From NCBI GenBank assembly GCA_947459215.1, contig CANHCQ010000003.1, forward strand, positions 62,001 to 126,000: a DNA stretch of 64,000 nucleotides, written 5' to 3'. This DNA comes from Phycisphaerales bacterium (GTDB lineage: Bacteria > Planctomycetota > Phycisphaerae > Phycisphaerales > UBA1924). The notes beneath the pieces were generated by a model that saw nothing but the letters and a program-made list of their open reading frames with translations, ran no database searches and was not told the DNA's origin. Every line of letters begins with the position of its first letter. Position 1 is the first letter of the stretch. This document shows positions 1 to 6,236 of the stretch, in pieces. The translations under genes were made by a program, and so were the position numbers.

Positions 1-345
1 GGCGGGCGGCACCCAGTGCTCGATGAGCAGCACTCGTGGGCGTCCGGGGACAAGCCAGCGGCCGTGGTGCACTTTGAGGCCCTGGGCGGCGAGCTGCTCG
101 ATGGCGCGGCCGATCCAGCCGGCGGGGCGGGTTTCCTCGAACTCGACGCTGGCCTTGGCCTCGTTGTAGGGCCCGATGAGGGTGTAGCGATCGCCCCAGC
201 GCTCCATCATGAGGGGGAGTTTGGAGCGGATGACCTGATAGATGCCGCCGAGCTGGTTGCAGACCTCCCAGGCGATCTCGAAGAGATGCGCCCCCTCGTT
301 CCGCGAGGACTCGTCGAGCTCGATCTTGGGAGAAGCGTCGGCCAT
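1..345 (-). CDS. Glycogen synthase, GT3 family (N-terminal fragment)
   Basis: The first 115 codons of a gene that runs off the left edge of the window. The translation begins MADASPKIELDESS and then gives LFEIAWEVCNQLGGIYQVI and RYTLIGPYNE. These match the N-terminal donor-binding region of eukaryote-type (GT3) glycogen synthases, which use UDP-glucose to extend alpha-1,4-glucan. GT3 enzymes also occur in some bacteria, unlike the usual bacterial GT5 GlgA. The ATG at 345 is the first start and directly precedes the conserved block. The gene is divergent from purL, with an inverted repeat between them. Family assignment rests on the N-terminal motif only; the catalytic C-terminal half is outside the window. 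Confidence 0.8.
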   Translation of the reverse strand, partial: MADASPKIELDESSRNEGAHLFEIAWEVCNQLGGIYQVIRSKLPLMMERWGDRYTLIGPYNEAKASVEFEETRPAGWIGRAIEQLAAQGLKVHHGRWLVPGRPRVLLIEHWVPPA

Positions 346-650
346 GGCGCGAGTGTACAGGGGTTCGATGGTACGGGTCGGGGGCGTGCGAGTCGCGTCG
401 GACGTCTTTCAACTCACCCGAAGGACTTGAAGAGGGGATGAACCACAAGAGGCACAGAGGCACAGAGAGGGGATCACTTTGGAAAGAGCTTGGGCGGCGG
501 TCAAGCCGGCGCTGCTTGGCCTTGATCTGAAAGAATCTTGCTTTCCTCGAGCCCTTCGAGTGCTTACAGACCCGGGAGTTGAACCGTTAATTCATGCCTC
601 TCGGTGCCTCTGTGCCTCTTGTGGTTCATCCCTCTTCCTACACTGGGCCC
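346..650. other. Divergent intergenic region between glycogen synthase and purL
   Basis: This roughly 305-bp spacer should carry the promoters of both divergent genes. Most of it is taken up by a 40-bp imperfect inverted repeat (431-470 with 597-636). I see no clear promoter hexamers and no protein-coding signal. A reading frame continuous with purL starts at an ATG at 594 but encodes the repeat arm itself, so it is probably not translated. Confidence 0.5.
431..636. repeat. Octamer-armed inverted repeat, intergenic (GAGGCACA type)
   Basis: The left arm (431-470) contains GATGAACCACAA followed by two GAGGCACA octamers. The right arm (597-636) is its reverse complement with about three mismatches. 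The loop is about 126 bp. The arm design, tandem 8-bp purine-rich units facing a pyrimidine-rich complement, is the same as in the repeats inside purL and rarA, although the octamer differs. It sits upstream of purL. Confidence 0.85.
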
Positions 651-3600
651 GTGAGCACGACTCCCTCCGCCGCTGGGACCGCCCGCACGCCGATCGAGGT
701 GCATCACGCGCAAAATCAACCGGATGGATCGATGCGGGTGCATCGTGTCGAAGTCAGGCCGCGGACGGAGTCCTTGGATGCTCGCGGCCACAGCGTGGCG
801 AAGAGCGCCAAGGGTCTGGGGCTTGGCGTCGGGGGCGTGCGTTCGGCCCGGGTGTATCTGATCGAGGCCATGCTGTCGGCACCGGAGCTTGAACGCGTCG
901 CCGGCGCGCTGCTGGCGGATCCCGTCACCGAGATTGCGACAGTGGGATCGTCGGCGGTCGGGAGCGCGGCGGTGGTGGAAGTTCATCCGCTGCCGGGTGT
1001 GATGGATCCCGCGGCACAATCGGTGGAACTCGGGATCCGCGACCTCTTGGGCTGGCCCAAGGACCGCGCCCTCGCCGTGTCCACGGGCAGCCGCTACGAC
1101 CTCGCCGGGCTGGCCAAGGCCGATGCCGAGTTCCTGGCGCGGCGGCTGCTGTTCAATCCGGCGATCCAGGCTCTGCACTTTGGGCCGTTCCAGCCAACGA
1201 GCCTGCCCAAGGGTCACGCGTACTCGCCGAAGCTGCGGCACATCGCGATCCGCGATCTGAACGATGATCAGTTGATGAAGATGTCGCGCGAGGCGCACTT
1301 GTTCCTGAGCCTGGACGAGATGCGGGCGGTGCGGGACGAATACCGCACGCTGGGCCGCGACCCGACGGACATCGAGCTCGAGACCATCGCGCAGACGTGG
1401 TCGGAGCATTGTGTGCATAAGACGTTGAAGAGTCGGATTCGGTATCGAAGTGGCGCAGTGGCAGAGTGGCAGAGTGGCACAGGCGATCGCACGACTTCGC
1501 CTGGTCACACTTCGCCGCTTCGCCACTCTGCCACTCTGCCACTCTCCGCCGACCCCCTCTGCTTCCATTCCCGCCCCGGTCACACGATCCTGCCCGACGG
1601 CACGGTCGAGATTGACAACCTGCTGAAGTCCACCGTCGCGGCGGCGACGCATGAGTTGATCGCCGAAGGAATCGACTGGACGCTCTCGGTCTTCAAGGAC
1701 AACTCGGGCGTCATCGCGTTCGATGACCAGTTTGGCGTCTGCATCAAGGTGGAGACGCACAACCACCCGTCGGCGATCGAGCCGTACGGCGGGAGCGCCA
1801 CGGGCATCGGCGGCTGCATTCGCGATGTCATCGGAACGGGGCTGGGTGCGAAGCCGATCGCGAGCACGGATGTGTTTTGTGTGGCGACGCCGAGCGCTTG
1901 GGCGGAATCGACGACACGCGTGTTTGCCGATCCGATTGACGATCTCCGCCATTCGCGAGCCGCAAATGCCCTCACGGCGGCCATGATCCAAGGGGATCAG
2001 GTGTACAAGCTGCGGAGCGGCGAGTCGGATGCAGATGGGCGTGTGGAGTATCACGCCTTTCGTGGCAAGCGCAAGGCTGACGGGCATAAGGAATTCGAAA
2101 CAACACCTCTGCCGGTCGCAGAGTGGTTACCGGCGATTCAAAGCGAACTTTCGAACGTACGGATCACTCGGAAGCTCCCTCCCGGCTGCCTTCCGCCGCG
2201 TCAGACGCTCACGGAAGTCGTCCGCGGCATTCGCGACTACGGCAATCGGATGGGCATCCCCACGGTCTCGGGCGCGGTGTACTTCGACGATCGGCATATC
2301 GGCAACCCGCTGGTGTTTGCGGGGTGCGTCGGGCTGATTCCGCGTGCGTTTGTGAAGGGTGCGGCCAAGCCGGGAGATCGGATCATCGCGTTGGGCGGAC
2401 GCACCGGGCGCGACGGCATTCACGGCGCGACGTTCTCGAGCGCGGAGATGGAGCACACCCACGCTGACGAGTTCAGCCATGCGGTGCAGATCGGGAATGC
2501 GATCGAAGAGAAGCGGACGCTGGATGCGATTCTGCGGGCTCGCGACGCCGCGAGCGGGCCGCTGTATCACGGCATGACGGATTGTGGCGCTGGCGGATTC
2601 TCGTCGGCGGTGGGCGAGATGGGCGGCACGATCGGGGCCGCGGTGCAGCTTGATCGGGCACCGCTGAAGTACGCGGGGCTTTCGTACACCGAGATCTGGA
2701 TCAGCGAGGCGCAGGAGCGGATGGTGCTGGCGGTGCCGCCGAAGAACCTGGCGGCGCTGCAGAAGATCTGCGACGAGGAGTCGGTCGAGCTCGCGGATCT
2801 CGGAGAGTTCGGCACGCCGGGCGCTGATCTGGTTCTCCGCTACCACGAACTGGAAGTCGGGCGACTGCCGATGGCGTTTTTGCATGACGGAATTCCCACG
2901 CCGACGCGGGAGGCCGTGTGGGCGTCGCCAGCGGTGACCGCGGTGAGAGACAAAGAGACGAAGAGACGAAGAGACGGAGTGCAAAGCGCTCCCGGCTCGA
3001 CGGCCTCTACGCCTTCCACTTCGTCTCTTCGTCTCTCCGTCTCTTCGTCTCTTCTCCACCTCCTTTCCCACCCCAACATCGCCTCGAAGCACTGGATCAT
3101 CCGGCAGTACGACCACGAGGTGCAGGGCAACACGATCGTCAAGCCTCTGGGCGGGCCGCTGACGCGGGGGCCGATGGATGCCGCGGTGCTGCAGCCGGTG
3201 CCCACGCACACCCGCGGCATCGCGATCTCCAGCGGGTTACAGACGGGCATGGGGCATCCTGACAACGGCGGCGATCCGTACCTCATGACGCTCGCCGCGA
3301 TCGATGAGTGTGTGCGGAATCTGGTCTGCGTCGGGGCCGATCCGTCGCGGATCGCGATCCTCGACAACTTCTGTTGGCCGAGCTGTGCGGAGCCACGCAA
3401 CCTGGCATCGCTGGTGCGTGCGGCGGAGGCGTGCTACGACGGGGCGAAGGCGTATCGCACGCCCTTCGTCAGCGGCAAGGACTCGCTGAACAACCAGTTG
3501 CGGTACACCGACGAGTCGGGGACGCAGAGGGTGATCGAGATCCCCCCCACGCTGCTGATCACTGGGTTGGCGATCGTCGGCGACGTGACCAAGTGCGTCA

Positions 3601-4133
3601 CAATGGACGCCAAGCAGGCTGGCAACGTGCTGCTGATCGTCGGGCGCACGACGAGCGAGATGGGCGGCAGCCATTACCAACAGATCGCGGGTTCTGACGA
3701 CGCGATCGATCGCACGATCCCGAGGACCGATCTGCACCTCGGGCCCAAGACCGCGCACGCGGTGGCGAAGCTCATTCAGACCGGCGTGGTGCGTGCCGCG
3801 CACGATGTGTCCGACGGCGGGCTGCTGTGCGCGGTCGCCGAGATGCTCATCGCGGGCAGCACGCCGAAGGCGCCGATCGGGGCCGCACTCGATCTGTCGC
3901 AGGTGCACACGGATCTCACGGCGGCGGCGTTCGGGGAGAGCCCGAGCCGGTATGTGCTGGAAGTTGCGGCGAACGACGCCGCGGGCGTGATTGCCGAGCT
4001 TGCGGGCGACGGCATCTGGTCTGCCCGCATCGGCGTGCTCGATGCCACGGGGACCCTCTCGGCTTCGGCGCTCGAGCTGCGATCCAATGTCGAGGAGCTC
4101 GCCCAGGCGTGGCTCCGTCCGCTCGACTGGTAA
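651..4133 (+). CDS. purL: Phosphoribosylformylglycinamidine synthase, PurS-PurL fusion
   Basis: Catalyses the ATP-dependent amidation of FGAR to FGAM, step 4 of purine synthesis. Residues about 28-95 (RVEVRPR...DARG) look like a fused PurS domain. Then come WSEHC (about 250), the KVETHNHPSAIEP substrate/ATP loop (about 366), MTDCGAGGFSSAVGEMGG (about 641), and a second AIRS half with GMGHPDNGGDPY (about 864), VSGKDSLNNQ (about 936) and HDVSDGGLL (about 1048). No glutaminase domain follows, so a separate PurQ is expected elsewhere. At 1160 residues it is longer than PurS plus small-type PurL. The excess comes from two in-frame octamer repeats (1447-1560 and 2944-3057) and about 90 unexplained residues before PPGCLPP (nt about 1882-2180). 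The GTG at 651 is preferred because the earlier in-frame ATG at 594 lies inside a repeat arm. Confidence 0.93.
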   Translation: MSTTPSAAGTARTPIEVHHAQNQPDGSMRVHRVEVRPRTESLDARGHSVAKSAKGLGLGVGGVRSARVYLIEAMLSAPELERVAGALLADPVTEIATVGSSAVGSAAVVEVHPLPGVMDPAAQSVELGIRDLLGWPKDRALAVSTGSRYDLAGLAKADAEFLARRLLFNPAIQALHFGPFQPTSLPKGHAYSPKLRHIAIRDLNDDQLMKMSREAHLFLSLDEMRAVRDEYRTLGRDPTDIELETIAQTWSEHCVHKTLKSRIRYRSGAVAEWQSGTGDRTTSPGHTSPLRHSATLPLSADPLCFHSRPGHTILPDGTVEIDNLLKSTVAAATHELIAEGIDWTLSVFKDNSGVIAFDDQFGVCIKVETHNHPSAIEPYGGSATGIGGCIRDVIGTGLGAKPIASTDVFCVATPSAWAESTTRVFADPIDDLRHSRAANALTAAMIQGDQVYKLRSGESDADGRVEYHAFRGKRKADGHKEFETTPLPVAEWLPAIQSELSNVRITRKLPPGCLPPRQTLTEVVRGIRDYGNRMGIPTVSGAVYFDDRHIGNPLVFAGCVGLIPRAFVKGAAKPGDRIIALGGRTGRDGIHGATFSSAEMEHTHADEFSHAVQIGNAIEEKRTLDAILRARDAASGPLYHGMTDCGAGGFSSAVGEMGGTIGAAVQLDRAPLKYAGLSYTEIWISEAQERMVLAVPPKNLAALQKICDEESVELADLGEFGTPGADLVLRYHELEVGRLPMAFLHDGIPTPTREAVWASPAVTAVRDKETKRRRDGVQSAPGSTASTPSTSSLRLSVSSSLLHLLSHPNIASKHWIIRQYDHEVQGNTIVKPLGGPLTRGPMDAAVLQPVPTHTRGIAISSGLQTGMGHPDNGGDPYLMTLAAIDECVRNLVCVGADPSRIAILDNFCWPSCAEPRNLASLVRAAEACYDGAKAYRTPFVSGKDSLNNQLRYTDESGTQRVIEIPPTLLITGLAIVGDVTKCVTMDAKQAGNVLLIVGRTTSEMGGSHYQQIAGSDDAIDRTIPRTDLHLGPKTAHAVAKLIQTGVVRAAHDVSDGGLLCAVAEMLIAGSTPKAPIGAALDLSQVHTDLTAAAFGESPSRYVLEVAANDAAGVIAELAGDGIWSARIGVLDATGTLSASALELRSNVEELAQAWLRPLDW
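1447..1560. repeat. Octamer-armed inverted repeat inserted in frame in purL (AGTGGCAG type)
   Basis: Left arm: four tandem octamers at 1449-1480 (AGTGGCGC, AGTGGCAG twice, AGTGGCAC). Right arm: three copies of GCCACTCT at 1522-1545, the exact reverse complement. A 22-bp perfect match links 1457-1478 with 1522-1543. It encodes about 38 residues between RIRYR and GHTILPDG, where PurL homologues normally run straight through. The frame stays open on both sides. The exact insertion borders are inferred from protein conservation. Confidence 0.85.
2944..3057. repeat. Octamer-armed inverted repeat inserted in frame in purL (GAGACGAA type)
   Basis: Left arm: four octamers at 2947-2978 (GAGACAAA, GAGACGAA twice, GAGACGGA). 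Right arm: four octamers at 3020-3051 (TTCGTCTC, with one TCCGTCTC). The arms pair almost perfectly across a loop of about 41 bp. It encodes about 40 residues rich in K/R, then S/T/L, between the end of one AIRS half (FLHDGIPTPTREAVW) and HPNIASKHWIIRQYDHEVQG. The reading frame is preserved. Confidence 0.88.
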
Positions 4134-4291
4134 TCTCGCGGGCACACGAAGAGCGAGCCGGGGCGTCTCACTTCGGTGGAGCGCGCGCCCGATCTGCTCC
4201 CGCGTCCTGGCGGGACAAACTCCGCACCCCGTGGACCCCGTGTACGCTTCTGCGTCAGTCAATCGCCTCAATCGAGAGAAGGAATCGCATC

Positions 4292-4684
4292 ATGAAGATC
4301 ACTCGCACACTGGTCGCTCTCACGCTCGCCTCGGTCTCGCTGGTCGGTCTTGCCGGCTGCTCGACCACGCCCGCCGGCAACGGCACGGCGGAGATCTCGT
4401 GGAACCGCATCACCGGCCGGCTTTCGACCACGGTCGACGGCAATATCGACAAGGCGTACAACGCCGCGGTCGCGGCCTCGGGTGATATGCAGTACACGAT
4501 CGTCGAGCAGTCGAAGGACGTGCTGAAGGGCATCGTGAAGACCAAGACCGCGGACAAGTCGGGCATCAATGTCGTGCTGGATAAGCGCACCGAGAACTCC
4601 ACGGACGTGACGGTCGATGTCGGCCCGGCGGGCAGCGAGACGGCGGCTCGGACGTTCCTGGACAAGATCCGCGCCCGGCTGTGA
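4292..4684 (+). CDS. Small lipoprotein, DUF3568-like
   Basis: A 130-residue exported lipoprotein. The signal peptide MKITRTLVALTLASVSLVGL ends in lipobox LAGC (Cys about 24), so lipidation and anchoring in a membrane are expected. The mature part (ISWNRITGRLSTTVDGNIDKAYNAAVAA ... AARTFLDKIRARL) resembles the DUF3568 family of small bacterial lipoproteins of unknown function. The ATG at 4292 has a purine-rich AGAGAAGGA ribosome-binding site. It lies about 160 bp after purL and is followed by a strong terminator, so it may be a monocistronic unit. The family call is from memory of the pattern; the lipoprotein call is secure. Confidence 0.75.
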   Translation: MKITRTLVALTLASVSLVGLAGCSTTPAGNGTAEISWNRITGRLSTTVDGNIDKAYNAAVAASGDMQYTIVEQSKDVLKGIVKTKTADKSGINVVLDKRTENSTDVTVDVGPAGSETAARTFLDKIRARL

Positions 4685-4726
4685 GCTCGGACATTCGAGT
4701 CTCGATTGCGATCGCGTTTCTTCGCG

Positions 4727-4754
4727 CACCGCGGCCCCTGCCGCGGTGTTTTTC
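4727..4754 (+). terminator. Rho-independent terminator after the lipoprotein gene
   Basis: Stem CACCGCGG / CCGCGGTG (4727-4734 with 4741-4748), six-base loop, then a T-run TTTTTC. It lies 43 bp after the lipoprotein stop codon. Confidence 0.85.
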
Positions 4755-4778
4755 TTGGTCCGCTCGCTACAGTTTGGC

Positions 4779-6134
4779 ATGGCCAACGTCTATCCGTTCC
4801 GCGCGGTCCAGTACACCAACAACGCCGAGCTCTCTCACCTGATCGCTCCGCCCTACGACGTGCTTGATCTGAAGGGCAAGGAGAAGTTGTTGCACCGGCA
4901 CGCGGGCAACATCGTGGCGATCGACCTGCCGCACGTGCCGGCGAAGGAGCTGGGCCCGATCGAAACCTACGAGGCCGCGGGGAATCAGTACCGCAAGTGG
5001 CTGGCCGACCGCACGCTTGCACGGCGCGAGACACCGGCGATGTTTGCGTATCGCCAGACGTTCGAGTTCAACGTCGCGGGCACGCAGCGCACCGTGCAGC
5101 GCTGCGGCATGGCGATCACCACCGATGCGTTGCCGTTCGGGCCTCGGGCTGGCGGCGGCGTGCTGCCGCATGAAGAGACATTCAGCGGACCGAAGGAAGA
5201 CCGCTTTGCGCTGATGAAGGCGACGCGGGCACAGCTCTCGCCGGTCTTTGGTCTGCACGCGGATGAATCGGGTGCCGCCACGCGCATCGTCCGCGATGTG
5301 ATGGCGAGCCGCTCGCCGGATCGGATCGCGACGACGCCGATGGACAACGTGCTGCATGAGTTGTGGACGGTCGAGGACTCCCCCACCATCGCCGCGTACC
5401 AAAAGGCTCTCGCCGGCGAGGACATCTTCATCGCCGACGGGCACCACCGCTACACGACGGGGCTGAACTACATCAAGCACCTGGAGGCGAGCGGCGCCGT
5501 GCCCGCGGATCACGCGGCCCGCAAGAGCATGATGGTGCTCGTGGGCATGAGCGATCCGGGGCTGGTGATCGGTCCGACGCACCGCGTGCTGGGCGGGATG
5601 AAGGACTACTCGCTGGCGGCGTTCATGCAGGCCGCGGCGTCGACGTTGCTCTTTGAGCCCGTGGCGGGCGATGCGCATCAGCTTGAGAAGGTGCTGCACC
5701 AGCTCGAAACGATGGGCGAGAACCGGCTGGGCCTGTACGACTTTGCGAGCAAGCAGGGGTTCATCATCAAGCCGGCGCAGGCCGATCCGCTCGCGAAGCG
5801 GTTCGCCACCAAGCCGCGTGAGTGGCGGACGCTCGACGTCGCGATCATCCAGTACTTGATCGTCGAGGAGATCTGCCAGCCGAAGCTGAACGGGGGCCAG
5901 AGCGTGAAGTGGGCGTTCCCGCACACGGTGGGCGAGGTGCTGGAGATCGGTGCTGGCCAGGAGACGGGCGCGGGCGGTGGCAAGGGCTTTGTGCCGCAGA
6001 TGGCGGTGATCGTGCGGCCGACGCCCTTGAACGCGGTGAAGGCGGTCAGCCGCGCGAACGAGCTGATGCCACAGAAGAGCACGTTCTTCTATCCGAAGCT
6101 GGCGACTGGCTTGTTTGTGAACCCGTTGGAGTAG
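4779..6134 (+). CDS. DUF1015 family protein
   Basis: A 451-residue cytoplasmic protein. Family hallmarks are the N-terminal YPFRAVQY...IAPPYDVL (about 4-30) and the central ADGHHRYTTGLNY (about 220-233). DUF1015 proteins are widespread; some ParB/Srx-related members are free-serine kinases, but I cannot assign that activity here. It ends in a conserved FFYPKLATGLFVNPLE. The ATG at 4779 opens the conserved region; earlier in-frame codons would run through the terminator hairpin and are rejected. No obvious operon partner: a terminator precedes it and a convergent gene follows, separated by an inverted repeat. Confidence 0.85.
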   Translation: MANVYPFRAVQYTNNAELSHLIAPPYDVLDLKGKEKLLHRHAGNIVAIDLPHVPAKELGPIETYEAAGNQYRKWLADRTLARRETPAMFAYRQTFEFNVAGTQRTVQRCGMAITTDALPFGPRAGGGVLPHEETFSGPKEDRFALMKATRAQLSPVFGLHADESGAATRIVRDVMASRSPDRIATTPMDNVLHELWTVEDSPTIAAYQKALAGEDIFIADGHHRYTTGLNYIKHLEASGAVPADHAARKSMMVLVGMSDPGLVIGPTHRVLGGMKDYSLAAFMQAAASTLLFEPVAGDAHQLEKVLHQLETMGENRLGLYDFASKQGFIIKPAQADPLAKRFATKPREWRTLDVAIIQYLIVEEICQPKLNGGQSVKWAFPHTVGEVLEIGAGQETGAGGGKGFVPQMAVIVRPTPLNAVKAVSRANELMPQKSTFFYPKLATGLFVNPLE

Positions 6135-6236
6135 AGAAAGAGACGAAGAGACAGAGAGACGAAGAGACGGAGAGTTCAAGGCAGTCCGTCTTCTGAGGTC
6201 TTTGTCAATTCGTCTCTACGTCTCTTGCCGTCTCGC
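6133..6236. repeat. Octamer-armed inverted repeat between convergent genes (GAGACGAA type)
   Basis: Left arm at 6134-6174 carries GAGACGAA-type octamers (GAGACGAA, GAGACAGA, GAGACGAA, GAGACGGA). Right arm at 6209-6234 carries TTCGTCTC and TACGTCTC, then a slightly expanded unit. It fills nearly the whole gap between the stop codons of the DUF1015 gene and the convergent aminopeptidase gene, so it could act as a bidirectional terminator. It uses the same octamer as the second purL insertion. Confidence 0.85.

Noticed and set aside
594-650. A purL start 19 codons upstream, at the ATG at 594
   Set aside because: These codons are encoded by the right arm of an inverted repeat (597-636) and precede the PurS-like domain. 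The GTG at 651 is preferred.
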